DNA of 64,000 bases from assembly GCA_030035585.1 (NCBI GenBank), contig CM057469.1:15308501-15372500 (forward strand), read 5' to 3'. Source of the DNA: Dugong dugon (lineage: Eukaryota > Chordata > Mammalia > Sirenia > Dugongidae). The notes under the pieces were generated by a model. It did not search any database. It was not told the DNA's origin and saw nothing but the letters and a program-made list of their open reading frames with translations. This document shows, piece by piece, positions 31,863 through 43,879 of this stretch. The translations under genes and the position numbers were made by a program. Numbering within the stretch: position 1 is the first letter of the stretch; every line of letters starts with the position of its first letter.

Positions 31863-31892
31863 GGGCGGGGCTCGAGGGACTCGCTATAAAAG
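31863..31892 (+). promoter_or_regulatory. Divergent TATA promoter
   Basis: GC box GGGCGGGG at 31864-31871 followed by TATAAAAG at 31885-31892 on the plus strand, about 280 bp from the SDE2 start and pointing away from it. Transcription would begin near 31915-31925. GTAAGC at 31926 could act as a splice donor. Confidence 0.55.
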
Positions 31893-31924
31893 GCCGGCCG
31901 GGGGTAGGTTTCGACTGGTCTGGT

Positions 31925-34915
31925 TGTAAGCGATAAGACCGTAACGAAGCACCGCCCTGTGCCGCAGACTTTGGCCCCCTTTCCTTACATCTGTGTAGTT
32001 ATTTTTGGGTCGCGAGAATTGTGGCCTGAGAAAGCACTGCTCCCTAGGGTGTGAGGGGAGAAGCTGCAGTCTCTGAAGCGGTTTTTTTGGGGAGGCTGTT
32101 TCCTCTTCCTTGGGGAGTCTTTCCCCCTCCTCCAGAAGCCCCACGGCAAGGGAACCATACGCGGGAGGTCTTCTAACAACAGCCCCCGCGTGTTTTTTTT
32201 CCTCCAGTTTTACCAAGCATTCTCTTCCTTTCCAGAAGCAGCTAACCTCCCAGTGTCTGTCGGCCACGCTCAGTTTATTCTTATTTCCGCCTGTTTGCCT
32301 CTGCGTTATTTCCACTTAGGCACTGTTTTCAAAATATTTCACAGCAAGTGGGCCCTTGTGAACGGCAGTGGCAGGCGTGACGTTTATAGTAATGCTGCTT
32401 CAAAAAAGCTTACCACAACTTTTATTCTGCACCATGGAAACGCACTGTACAGATCTGCATAATATAACTTTAAGGCTCAAGGAATCTGAAGGAGTCCCTT
32501 AATATTTAATATACTGAGATTATGGTATTTCTAAAAGCTTGAACAATGTAAAAGCCACTAGCGTGAAGACAGGGTTATCAGAAGGTATCTGTGCTTCCTG
32601 AACACAAATGTATTGGCCCACAGAATCGCGTTCTCTGCTGTTAGGATGCTGGGCAACTGGAAGTTACTGCTGAGGGCAAAGCAACAAAAAATTCAGAAAC
32701 CGTTTTAATTGTAGGAGGTATGAGCAAAACTAGAATTTCAAGGCCTGTGAAGTTACAGGTGCTAACTATTGTCTTTATTTCACATACACAGGAGGGAAAG
32801 AGAGAGAGAAAGGGCCTCCATGGGGATCCCAGTGGATAAAGAAAAGTTACAGAGACGATAAGAAAGATAAGTTGTGCCTAGAGAATAGTGTTTTTCAAAG
32901 GCTTGTCATCTCCTGGGGTGGGTAGGTGTCTCACCAGGTATGTACTAAGCAGTCCAAGATCTGGAAAGCTCTAGTAGCTCTATAAACTTCTCCCCAGCTC
33001 TCCATCCTCAGGGTTCCTGACCACTCAACCTAAGGACACCAGAGCCCTAAGCCTCTTCTCCTTTTTAGGTTTGTGTAATATTTGTGCTTAAGGGCAATGC
33101 TTTGTATCCTGTAAGGATTAATTAGTCCTTTGTAACAAAGAAAGTCCACATGGGTGTTACTAACATTATATTTAGTCCTTCCCAAATCTCAAGTCTGAAT
33201 GGAATTGTTCACTTTTTATTCCTCTGTGGCATTGAAATTCCTATTATTCTACTCAATCTTGAGTATTGAATAAAATTTTGTCATTTAAAATATGAAATGA
33301 GCGATTGTTATTAACTTCTTAAAGATGCAAATTTCCCTGAGCAATATATAATCAGTGTTTAAATCTTCACAGTGGGCACCTAGCGCCGTTATGCACACAG
33401 AGTAGACGTTAAACATTAGTTGAATATTTGATGAATTATCAAGGTAGTAGGTCAAATTAATTATTTCCAGTTTATACCTGAGAAAAAACATATTTTACAT
33501 TAATATAATACATTCTATCCTGAGGATACAGAGTTCAACTTGGATTAATGACTATTACATTTATTTAAATAATGGGGAAATTGAGGCCCCTAAAGAGTAA
33601 GGGTTATGGCTTAGAACAAAGTGAACATCAGTGGAAAAAATCTAGAAAGACAGCTGACTAGCTGGGTTGCTGAGACTATGTGGTGGCTGGTGTTCAGTAG
33701 ACGGTGCTATGTGGCCAGGCAGGTCAGCGGTAATGGAAAAGAGCCAACAGTGCTATCTTCTCCACCTTGTGGTTCCAGGTAGTGAAGGGAGGGGAAAGCA
33801 CGTGTACTTTGTGATAACTAAGTGGTGCGTGGGAGGGAGCCAGTTCCTCTACCATCAAAAGGACTTGGTGTTCCTTCCAATAAGCCACGTTGGCTTTCTT
33901 CCTGCCCACAGTCTCCAACAGATCGATTCCAGATATACCTTGGGTTTCTGAGGACCGGCTCAGCCACCAGGAGAAGAACAGCATGAGAGCATCCTGAGAC
34001 AACGTGGGATGATTGCTCGCTGCCAGGAAATGACCACACCAGACAATGTTTGTGTGGCAGCCCATGAGAGGGGCCCGATTTGAGCCAAAATGTCACGCTG
34101 ATCTGCAGAACAGGAAGCAGAGCTGTATACTCTGGCAATTTCCATAAGCAACAGCAAGGCTCCTAAACTAGTCAATTCAGCAACTATACCCACGTGCTTA
34201 ACATGGCTGACCCACACTTAAAAGCACTTTTGTTTTTAGCCATGTTGACGCTCACAGAAAAGGAAGGATAGTTGCTAAATGCCGTCTTTATGACAAAAGA
34301 CAATGGTACAGGCTGTCTTCTCCTGTGCCACAAACACAAAACTGCCATAACCTCCCAAACTGGCAAGTGTCGCCTGATAGATGGCTTCAGCCCCAGGAAC
34401 AATGAAGTCAGCTCGTAGGACGGAAAAACAGCTTCTGGGAAAGAGCTGTGTAGTCCACACCAGGTGGTGGGTGTTGTGGGAGGTGGAGCCTGAAACAAGG
34501 ACCCAAGATGTTTGGCTACCAGGGGAGCCGCAGCTCCACCCTCCTTTCTTTATTGGATGGAAGGAAACAGGACACATCAAGAATGACGTGGAGTTGAGAA
34601 GTAGAAAAGGCTTGTATTTAGCAGGATGCTGGGAAGGAGCAGGAGAGCAGAGGAGACTACAGTGGAGGTACAGAGCAGAGATAAAAAGCTGACGGCCAGG
34701 CAGTGCTGAATAAAGAAGCCCACCTCTTTATAGGAGCAGCAAGAAGACTGGATTTTCATTCAGGGTGGACTTACATCAATGAATTCTCTCTCTGCTAATT
34801 GCTCTAGATACTAGTTTGTTTGTATCATCATGCCACTAGTTTTCAAAGGTTTATCAATTATCATCATTCTTATTAACACCATCACCAATAATGTTTCATT
34901 AAAAAAAAATAATTT
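31925..34915. other. Intergenic upstream of SDE2
   Basis: No gene I can support and no AfroSINE for 3 kb, unusual for this window. Minus-strand frames between 33720 and 34580 are short, overlapping and unrecognised. If the divergent promoter is used, an unspliced or spliced non-coding RNA would cover the first part. Confidence 0.45.
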
Positions 34916-34926
34916 GTCATGATATA

Positions 34927-35085
34927 AAGGAGCTCTGGTGGCACAGTGATGAGTTCGGCTGCTAAAAGGTCAGCAGTTGAATCCACCAGGCGCTCCTTGG
35001 AAATCCTATGGAGCAGTTATACTCTAGCGTATAGGGTAGCTACGAGTCAGAATCCACTCCATGGCAATGGGTTTGGTTTTTTGGT
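34927..35085 (+). mobile_element. AfroSINE, class A, first unit of a dimer
   Basis: Short-form unit AAGGAGCTCTGGTGGCACAG to GAGTCAGAATCCACTCC, followed by a T/G-rich linker and a second unit. The repeat GTCATGATATA at 34916-34926 is found again only after the second unit. Confidence 0.93.
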
Positions 35086-35262
35086 TTGCTGGCGCAGTGG
35101 TTAAGCATTGGGCTGCTAACTGAAAGGTCGAAGGCTTGAATCCACCAGCTGCTCTTCAGGGAGAAAGATGCGTAAGTCTGCTTCTGGGAAGATTACACAG
35201 CCTTGGAAACCCTATGGGGCAGTTCTACTTTACCCTACAGGGTGGCTATGAGTCGGTTTTGG
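35086..35262 (+). mobile_element. AfroSINE, class A, second unit of a dimer
   Basis: Long-form unit starting at GCTGGCGCAGTGGTTAAGC (first bases of the head missing) and ending AGTCGGTTTTGG. It is followed by GTCATGATATA (35263-35273), the partner of the duplication before the first unit. Confidence 0.93.
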
Positions 35263-35279
35263 GTCATGATATAGCACTG

Positions 35280-35432
35280 TCACACTCGTTGCTGTCAAGT
35301 CAATTCCGACTGATAGGGACTCTATAGGACAAAGTAGAACTGCCCCATAGCATTTCCAAGGAGTGGCTGGTAGATTCGAAACTGCTGACCTTTGGTTAGC
35401 TCTGGAGATCTTAACCACCGCGCCAGGGCTAT
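35280..35432 (-). mobile_element. AfroSINE, class A
   Basis: Reverse short-form copy (GTTGCTGTCAAGTCAATTCC to CACCGCGCCAGGG) adjacent to the dimer and in inverted orientation to it. Confidence 0.88.
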
Positions 35433-36008
35433 AAAGCATAACTGGCATAGCGCCTGTCTTCCAGAAATTAAGTATCTCAGCACTGAATTTTTTCTCAGCA
35501 TTGGAATTTGATTTCTTTCCAGTCAACAAAAACCCATGATCTTTTATGAACTCTACATAGCCAAGCCTTTCAAAGGGGGATTCCGTTGCTGGAGAAGTGG
35601 TAGGTCCTTCCAGGTAATTTGTTTTTAATTATTTGGCATCAGCGTGTGTCCACTAAGTGGGGTTAACCTTGATAAAGAAATAACTTTCATTATTTTATTT
35701 AACTTTAGCTTTAGCAATTGAAGAGGAAATGTTATTTGGTGACTAGAGACTGACTGAAAGTCAGATGTTTCTTAACTCTCCAAAGATTTCACTGTGTGAA
35801 CTCAGGAACCTCATCTGACAGCTTTCTCAATCCTTTTGGCTTTCCACTCCAGGGTGTGGTCGAAGTTTATAATTGTGAAAATCTTTGAGATTTTTTGAAT
35901 CAAAGGTGTTGTGCCCTATCCGTTAAAAGGCCACGGAGTCACTGGACAACTGAATTAGGGTTCTGGTTTGAATAAATTAACGAAATTTATTTTACTAACT
36001 TGCCTCTC
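35433..36008. other. Intergenic, nothing recognised
   Basis: Mixed AT-rich sequence with no supported feature. Confidence 0.4.
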
Positions 36009-37165
36009 TGTCTGGAACACATTTTTTTTTTTAAATAACATTTTATTGTGTTTTCAGTGAAAGTTTAACAGCAAATTAGGTTCCCATTTGACAATTTCTA
36101 CACAAATTGTTACATTTTTTACAGTGTCTCGATATTCTCTTTAATTCCGTTCTGGTTGTTCTGTTTCCAGTACTCTAGTTTCTCTGCTCCCTTATCTTTT
36201 CATCTACGCTTTAGAGTAAATGTTGACCTTTTGGTCTCGTATATATGTGTGTGTGTGTGTTTTTTTTAATGGAACACCATACTCACAGGTGATTAATATC
36301 CTTTATTTTGTGTGCCAATCTGTTATTTCGCTAAAAGGTGACCTCAGGGGATAGTTTCGGTTCAAGATTTAAAGAGCGTCTCAGGGTGATAGTCTCAGGG
36401 AGTCCTCTAGTCTCAAGTGGTCCAGTGAGTCCGGACTTTTAAAGAATTTGAGTTCTGTTTTGCATTTTTCTCTCCATCTGTTGTGGCCTTGATCCAAAGA
36501 GTCGGTAGTGATAGCTGGGCACCATCTGGTTATTCTCTTCTCAGGATAGATGAGGCTGTGGCTCATGTAGGTTATTAGCCCTGTAGACTAGCTTCTTCTC
36601 TGAGACTTTGGTTTTCTTCTTTCTCTTTTGCTCGTGACAAGTAGCGTCCAATAGCTGTATCTTAATGGCTGCTCATAAGCTTTTAAGACCGCAAATGCTA
36701 CTAACCTCACTAGGATGCAGAACATGAGCTTTGTGAAGTATATTATGCCAATTGACTGAGTTGTCCCATGAGACTAAGGTCCTAAGTCTTCAAACCCAGA
36801 AAACCAGTCTCATAAGGTGTTTGGTTATGTCTGAGAAGTATCTGTAATTGTGTCATCTTGGAATATACATGCATGCACATACATACCTGTCCATGCACAT
36901 ACATACCTGTCCATACACATACATATAGATACTTCTATCTGTGCACACATATGTACACGCTTGTACCTACCCGTACACATACGTATGTGACCATACACTC
37001 GTTGTTTGGTAATTGTTAGTGTTGTTGCCAAATTATCTATGTCGTATTCTTTAGCACAAACATCCTTTTCTTTTATGTGTTCCTTAGTGGCATTGTTTAC
37101 TTTGGTCAAGCTGTGCTCATTACACCGGCATTCAGTGCTACTTTTCCCATCACCAAAAATAACAA
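36009..37165 (-). mobile_element. L1 3' UTR, reverse orientation
   Basis: Minus-strand end CACTGAAAACACAATAAAAT. Long 3' UTR as at 8930-11172, including a (TG)n run at 36247-36260 and a short tandem of CATGCACATACATACCTGTC near 36872-36912. Confidence 0.85.
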
Positions 37166-38855
37166 AGATTATCTCAGGGCAATAGTTTCGGGACTTCATC
37201 CACCCTCCATGGCTCCAGAAAGTCTAGAGTCCATGAGAATTTGAAATTCTGTTCTGTATTTTCCCTCTTTTTATCAGGATTCTTCTATGGGACCTTTGTT
37301 CAAAATGTTCAGTAATGGTAGCAGGACACCATCCAGTTCTTCTGGTCTCGTGGCAAAGGAGGCAGTTGTTCATGGAGGCAATTTAGCTACACATTCCATT
37401 TCTTCCTCCTAGTCCTGACTTTCCTTCTTCCTCTGTTGTGCCAGATGAATAGAGACTAATTTTTGAGACTTGGATGGCTGCTTGCAAGCTTTTAAGACCC
37501 TAGGCACTATGCAATGAGCTAGGAGGTAGAACAGAAGCACTAAACGTGTTATTAACCAATTAACTGGGATGTCTGATGAAACCATGACCCTAAACCTGCA
37601 AAACCAAGGAACTAAATCCCATGAGATGTTTGGTCATACATAAGCAGCCTCAGCAACTACTCTTTTTTGTTGTTGTTGTTGTTCATTGTTGTAAATAAAC
37701 CTATCAGACAACTTTTGCCAATTCAGCTTTTTACAGGTGTACAGCTTATTGACAGCAATTACAATAATCGGCTGTGCAACTCTACCCTTAATCAATACGA
37801 TTTTCCCATCACTATTAACTCCCCTTCCCCTCCCCCCCAACCCCTGGTAACCACTAATAAACTTTGGTCTCCATAGATTTGCCTTTGCTTGTCTTTTTAC
37901 ATAAATGAAGTCATACAATATTTGTCCTTTTGCGATTGGCTTATATCGCTCAGCATAATATCTTCAAGTTCCATCCATACTGTAGAATGTATCAAGACTT
38001 CATTTCTCCTTCTGGCTGAGTAGTATTCCATTGTATGTATGTACCATATTTTGTTTATCTATTCATCTGTTAATGGGCATTTACGTTATTTCCACCTTTT
38101 GGCTATTGTGAATAGTGCTGCAAAGAACATGGGTGTACAAGTCTCTGAGTCTCTGCTTTCAAGTCTTTTGGGTATACGCCTAGGAGTGGAATTGCTGTGT
38201 CATATAGTAGTTCTATTTTTAATTTTTTGAGGGACCATCACACTGTTTTCCACAACGTCTATACCATTTTGCATTCCCACCAGCAATAGATAAGTGTTTC
38301 AATTTCCCCACATCCTCACCAACATTTGTTATTTTCTTTCTTTCTTTTTAAATCTTACTCATCCTGCTGGGAGGTAAATGGTATCTCATTGTGGTTTTTG
38401 ATTTGCGTCTCATGGCTAATGACACTGAGCATCTTTTCATGTGTTTGGTGGCCATTTGAATGTCCTCTTTGGTGAAAAGTCTATTCAAGTCCTTTGCTCA
38501 TTTTATGATTGGGTTGTCTTTTTGTTGTTAAGTTGTTGAAGTTTTACATATATTTTGATTATTATATTCTTGTTTCTGAAGATTTTCTCCCAGTCGGTAG
38601 CTTGTCTTTTCACTTTTTGGTAAAGTCTTTTGATAAAAAAAAGTTTTTAATTTTTACGAGGTCCCTTTTATTTGGTCTTTTGATGTTTGAGCTTTTGTTG
38701 TTATCCTGGATAATCCATTATTAAATGCTGGGCCCCACAGTGTTGTCCCCACTGTTCTTCTAAGAATTTTATGGTTTTAGTTTGCACATTTAGCTCCTTA
38801 ATCCATTTTGAATTTGTTTTCGTGTATGGTTGGAATACGTTTTTTAAAACAAAAA
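37166..38855 (-). mobile_element. Older L1, ORF2 3' half and 3' UTR, reverse
   Basis: Directly follows the previous L1. 37990-38855 is L1 ORF2 3' region on the minus strand (GCTACTCAGCCAGAAGGAGA, GCTGGTGGGAATGCAAAATG). The frame is destroyed. Confidence 0.85.
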
Positions 38856-39841
38856 TAAAAAGCCAGAAAGAAGCCCAAAGGCCTCTAAGCAGCGACAGCC
38901 TGTGTATTTTTCTCATAGATCCCTAGGCTTGTCCTGTTTTAAAAAGTGTTCTGACAATCGTGGTGGTATTCTTAGTAGCCTACAGACAATTAGGAGGAAG
39001 TTAATAAGAAGTAAGGAGACAGCGAGGAGGAATGGAGAGTAAAATGGGGCTGCAAAAGGCTGGTGTGGGGACAAGAAGGAGAAGTGATAGCTGCTGGCCA
39101 GAGTGATAGAAAGCCAAAGGAAACCAAACATCCCAGAGAAGAACTCAAAATCACTACCTTTGGGGAGTATTCCATATTGGATCAAACAACTTGATACTCC
39201 ATAATCGACCCTAAAGATACTCCTATATTAAAGAAGAGTAAAATCATTGATAAGAATACAGAGAAGCCCGAATCCTGAAGGAAAGGCTCAGTAATGTTCA
39301 GTGTACCCTACCTAAGAAGACAAGGCAGCATGATACATATTCTAGAAATAGTTTCACCAAAAAGGGTTAGAATTTTGAACATTCATGAATATATGGGTTT
39401 AAACCCTAACAATCAAGAAAACTCAGTTATCCAGAACAGTATAGTTCCTTAAAGTTCCAGATAGTAAAAATCTTAGCTGTACGTTTAGGCTCTCCCCCAA
39501 ATAAGTTTTGTATTCTAAGGTATTTCAGAGAAAGGGTGAGACAGACTGCTTTATGTACAGATAATTCAACATGTAACTTCTCTTTTAATTACCCAGAGTC
39601 TTGAAAGACAGATAATCTGTGCCACTCTGCCTAAGAAGATAAGAATAGAAATGATACAAAAAATTCTCTCATCTTCCATAAATTAGTAGAAGACTTTCCT
39701 TTGAATATTTACTAAGAATCTACACTTTATGTATCTGGGCTACGTAAAGGATCTATTAAGGATATGAAATGCATATTTATCCTATAGTCATTGTCAAAAT
39801 CCTTTGGAGGTTGGTAGACGGAGAAGAGTTAATGATCATTA
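38856..39841. other. Intergenic, nothing recognised
   Basis: AT-rich. Short minus-strand frames near 38990-39185 have no recognisable domain. Confidence 0.4.
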
Positions 39842-39854
39842 TGTGCTGCTATTA

Positions 39855-40075
39855 AAAAACAAAACAAAATAAACCAGTTGCTGTGGAGTCAATCCCGACT
39901 CATGGCGACCCCATGTGTGTCAGAGTAGGACTGTGCTCCATAGAGTTTTCAGCGGCAGATTTTTCGGAAGCAGATCACCAGGCGTCTTTTCTGAAGTGCC
40001 TCTGGGTGAACTGGAACCTCCAACCTTTTGGTTAGCAGCCAAGCGAGTTAACTGTTTGCACCACCCAGGGACTCC
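39855..40075 (-). mobile_element. AfroSINE, class B, 13-bp TSD
   Basis: Full-length reverse copy between TGTGCTGCTATTA (39842-39854) and TGTGCTGCAATTA (40076-40088), one mismatch. Confidence 0.95.
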
Positions 40076-40304
40076 TGTGCTGCAATTAGGAGATGCAAAA
40101 AATTCATATACAGTCTCCAGATGATATTAATATTAAATTAGTGTAGTGTTCTCCAAGGTGTGTTCCATGAAATGCTGGACCATCAACAATGCACTACTAT
40201 AAAAGTATTCCATTTTCAAATAAATATGGGAATACTCCCATACCACATGCTCCCTTTTAGAGATACACAAAGTGCATTAACATGATAGCCTGGGAGAATA
40301 AAAA

Positions 40305-40465
40305 ATTTAAAAAACCCATTGCCGTCAAGTTGATTCCAACTCATAATGACCCTATAGGACAGAGTAGAACTACCCTATTAGGGCTTCCAAGGAGCAGCTG
40401 GTGGCTTTGAACTGCCAACCTTTTGGTTAGCAGCAGAGCTCTTAACCACTGTGCCACCAGCGCAC
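40305..40465 (-). mobile_element. AfroSINE, class A
   Basis: Reverse short-form copy (CCATTGCCGTCAAGTTGATT to CTGTGCCACCAGCGC). 40089-40304 between the two SINEs is unassigned. Confidence 0.92.
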
Positions 40466-41559
40466 CTGAGAACAACCCTGAGAAATTCTGTTCTCTTCAT
40501 TTAGTCCAATATTTCACAAACTTATTTGCCCATGGAACCAAGTTACACCTATTAGCATGCCCCAGGATTAGGGTTCAAAAAACGGCTGAGATTGAGGTAG
40601 GGGTAACTCTGGGGTTTTTAAATAAAAAACCAGAGACTCTGATCATAAAGGCATTGCCTCCGATTCCTCAGGGTATTGTGGAGCTCCGTCCATTTTAATT
40701 CATAAAATAAACACTTTTTCTTTTCCCACACACCATCAAAATCCACTCCACTATATATTTTTTCTAGTCTTTAGGACCAGTACTGGTGAGCTAAGCCTTT
40801 GTTCTTTCAGCCCCTTGGAGGAGAAGGTAATAACTGCATACAACTACACTGCCCGTCCTCTCCGTGCCCATGTGCAGAGTCAATAAACACAAAGGAACTC
40901 ACTGTGTAAAGACGGAGCTCAGTATCATAGTAGCTCGCACTGAAGATTTAGAGACCTGCAGTGCGAGTGGTTTGTTTAATTCAATTTAACAACCATTTAT
41001 TTGGTTTTGGGTTTTTTAAGTGCAGGAAAAGGGGGTGGGGGGCTAGAAAGAGAGATACCAGGATGAAAAAGGCGAAGGCCTACTCTCCAGGCATTCTAAA
41101 ACTATAATAAATGAAAAAATAATTGTTAAAACATCTCAGATCATTAAGTTCTGTAATAGACACACAGCCACACACCAACTGTATCCTATAGGCGTACAGA
41201 GGGGAGGGAGATAGACAAAGAATTTGGGTCTTGATTGGGTACGTGCATTGGATCGGCTAATTAGGTAAAAGAAGGTCATTAGTGACAAACACACACACAC
41301 AGAGTTCATATAAAGGCACAAGGGAGAAGAGCATAGCATTTGTTCAAGAAATGCAAGGCAGTTTGATGTTCCTGCAAGAGAATGTGTAGCAGGGGGAAAG
41401 CGTGGAAGCTGTAGAAGATAATGGCTGCAGGGGTAGATAGGGCTTTTCACTCTGGTCTGAGACACCCGGACCTCATTCCACACAGGAGAGACCACTGGAG
41501 GTTTTGAACAGAGAAGATACATGGTCAGATCTCTTTTAGAAAAGTAACCTGGGAAGAGG
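40466..41559. other. Intergenic with old repeat trace
   Basis: 41480-41550 (GAGACCACTGGAGGTTTTGA) resembles the ancient L2-like repeat also seen at 13205 and 3905. The 154-codon minus frame at 41136-41600 lies across it and is not a gene. Confidence 0.4.
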
Positions 41560-41945
41560 TTGGAGGTGTAAACAACAGCGACAATTATAATAACCACCAT
41601 TGATTAAATAGCTATCCCTATTCTAAAAACCAGTTACCATCAAGTCGACTCCAACTCATGGCAACCCCATGCGTGTCAGAGTAGAACCGTGCTCCACGGG
41701 GTTTTCAATGCCTGTTTTTTCGGAAGTAGATTGCCAGGTCTTCCTTTCAAGTCAGCTCTGGGTGGACTGGACCCACCAACTTTTTGGTTAGCAGCTGAGC
41801 ATGTTAACCATTTGCATAGCTATCCCTATTTTACAAATACAGAAACAGAGAAATCAAGTGACTAGACCTAGATCACACAACAATTAGATGTCAGAACCAG
41901 GATTTCAACTCAGGTCTAACTGATTCCGCAGCGTAAAGACCATCA
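41560..41945 (+). mobile_element. MIR, split by an AfroSINE
   Basis: MIR flanks at 41580-41622 and 41816-41945 (TTTTACAAATACAGAAACAG, CTAGATCACACAACAATTAG, TCAACTCAGGTCTAACTGAT). Confidence 0.8.
41623..41815 (-). mobile_element. AfroSINE, class B, 15-bp TSD, nested in MIR
   Basis: Flanked by a perfect ATAGCTATCCCTATT at 41608-41622 and 41816-41830. The longest duplication in the window. Confidence 0.96.
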
Positions 41946-42812
41946 AGAGGCTACTGCGTGGTCCAGAGGAAATGAGGGTCTGCAGGCAGCATCAGGGAAA
42001 AGAAAAAAACCGGAGGAAGCAGAATGGATAGATGGTTCCCTGTCTACTTATGGTGACCTGATGTCTGTAAAGAGCAATCACCATCTAGAAAAAAGAAGAT
42101 CAGGAAGGAGGTAACAAGGACACTTTCGGTAAATCTTCTTGAGTGTCTTCTTCCTGCCAGAAACCCTCAAGATCACTGTTGAATAAAGAGCAGGGAAACT
42201 CAGCTTGGAGCATTTCCGTGGGTCTTTATCTTCAGTGCACTTCTCACCAGTTTCCTTTTCTCTGCCTTTCCCTTCATGTAGCCGGGTCCCCTTGTGTAGC
42301 CTGTCAATGTTTGTGTTATGAATTTATAATGATATTGTTATTATCTGCATGCATATGGAAAACGTTCGTGTGTTCAAGTCAAGGATCCTGTGTGAATAGA
42401 AAAATCCAGTGAAAAGGGCTAGATGCTGTCGTGATATTAATGGACTGCAGATAAGGACATGAGGCCTGAGCCTGTCACCCTGAGTTATTCATTCTCTTTT
42501 GCGTGATTTGTCGTAATATTATCTGTATACCTTGTTTGTGCATTGAAATTATTACCTGCTGTCTATGAAGCAAGAGGGACTATGTTATAATTTTATAATT
42601 TCGACACTATCTAGGACCTATTTTAGGGTAAAAGAGTGGCTTCTCAGAAACACCATTACTTTTTCTTTGAAATTCCACACCACAAGATGTAAGACGTAAA
42701 GAGGGGATTACTCATCAGATGTTTCTTTTCTTTCCTATATTTTCAACCATTCCAATTCTACTGACTTCTTTCTCACAGCCCAGATACGTACTTACGTTTC
42801 ACATGTCTTAAG
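41946..42812. other. Intergenic, nothing recognised
   Basis: Mixed AT-rich sequence without supported features. Confidence 0.4.
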
Positions 42813-43165
42813 AGTATGGTGCAAATAGGTTGGAGGTTCAAACCAGCCAGTGGTGTCTCAGAAGACATGCCTGGTGATCTGCTCCCAAAAGGCTAGAGCC
42901 TTGAAAACCCTATAAAACCCAAAAAACCCATTGCTGTCGAGTCAATTCCAACTCATAGTGACCCTATACTGACCCCATAGAACAGAGTAGAAGTGCCTCA
43001 TAGGATTTCCAAGGAGCAGCTGGTGGATTTGAATTGCTGACCTTTCAGTTAGCAGTCAAGCTCTTAACCACTGCGCCACCAGGGTTCCAAAAAACCCTAT
43101 AGAAAGTTCTACTCTGCACACCTGGAGTTGCCATGAGTTGGAATCAACTCTATGGCAACCAACAA
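42813..43165 (+). mobile_element. AfroSINE, class B, split by another AfroSINE
   Basis: Left part 42813-42914 (GGTTGGAGGTTCAAACCAGC, GCCTTGAAAACCCTATA) resumes at 43091 and ends GGCAACCAACAACAACAC, a tail like that of the RTE. Confidence 0.9.
42915..43090 (-). mobile_element. AfroSINE, class A, nested in AfroSINE, 11-bp TSD
   Basis: Reverse copy flanked by AAAACCCTATA at 42904-42914 and 43091-43101, which is itself a conserved AfroSINE motif. It shows class A active after this class B copy. Confidence 0.95.
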
Positions 43166-43879
43166 CAACACAAAGGTAAGAACCCTCCTGTCACTTTTCT
43201 CTCAAAGCCTTCCCTCCCAGCCAGGTTCTTCCTGGAGGTTCTCTGCTCTTGCCGCGCCCCCACACCCACTTCCTCATCTCAACTTCTAGACCCCTAGGTA
43301 ATATGCAGCTCAGGTCTTTCTTAGCTCTCTGCTCCTCCCCTCCGGCTCCCTGCTCCTCCTGAAGGACATTGCCCACTCCTGAGGCCCACTGGTCTCTCAT
43401 GTGCTTCTGGGGACTCCCAGCTCTTTATCTCCTGTCCAAATCTTTCCCAGCTGTTCTGTTTCTCTAACTGCTTAACAGACCCCACCTCCCCCCTCGTCCC
43501 TCACTACACACACAAAGAAAACACCTGAAAACAGCAAAAAAACAAAGTCCTCTGAATCACCAACAGAATCAATTGCCACAGTCTGGGCTGCACTTGGGGA
43601 GAAGCCTTAGCGCCTTTGTGCTATCCGGATGTCCCACGTGTATCTCAAGCTTGCTTCTTTCACACTAACCTTGCTTCACCTTCTGTGTTCCCTAGCTCAG
43701 TGAGTGGCACCACCATCTATCTACCCAGGTACCATGTTGTACTATTGAGAGTCATCCTAGATTCCCATTTGTTGTCATCCCCCAAACCTAATCCAAGTTC
43801 CAATACTCTCTTTCGTCCCTCCCTCTATCCCCACTGCTGCCGCTTGCTTCAGCCCTCACAGTCTCTGGCCTAGGTGAAT
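43166..43879. other. Pyrimidine-rich intergenic stretch
   Basis: CT-rich sequence. The later part may belong to the L2 that follows. Confidence 0.4.

Larger units (their letters stand above)
31400..32000. promoter_or_regulatory. CpG-rich promoter region
   Basis: GC-rich with frequent CpG, unlike the AT-rich surroundings. It spans SDE2 exon 1, its upstream region and the divergent TATA box. No repeat was seen between 31500 and 31900. Confidence 0.85.

Noticed and set aside
34201-34260. Minus-strand MAKNK start resembling the first residues of RBIS
   Set aside because: Similarity ends after five residues; the following sequence is unrelated and soon hits a stop.
33724-34580. Cluster of minus-strand frames that could be a processed pseudogene
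   Set aside because: Frames shift several times and I cannot match the residues to any family. Kept as unassigned intergenic DNA; a protein search would decide.
41136-41600. 154-codon minus-strand frame
   Set aside because: Covers an old L2-like repeat and a MIR edge; no domain.
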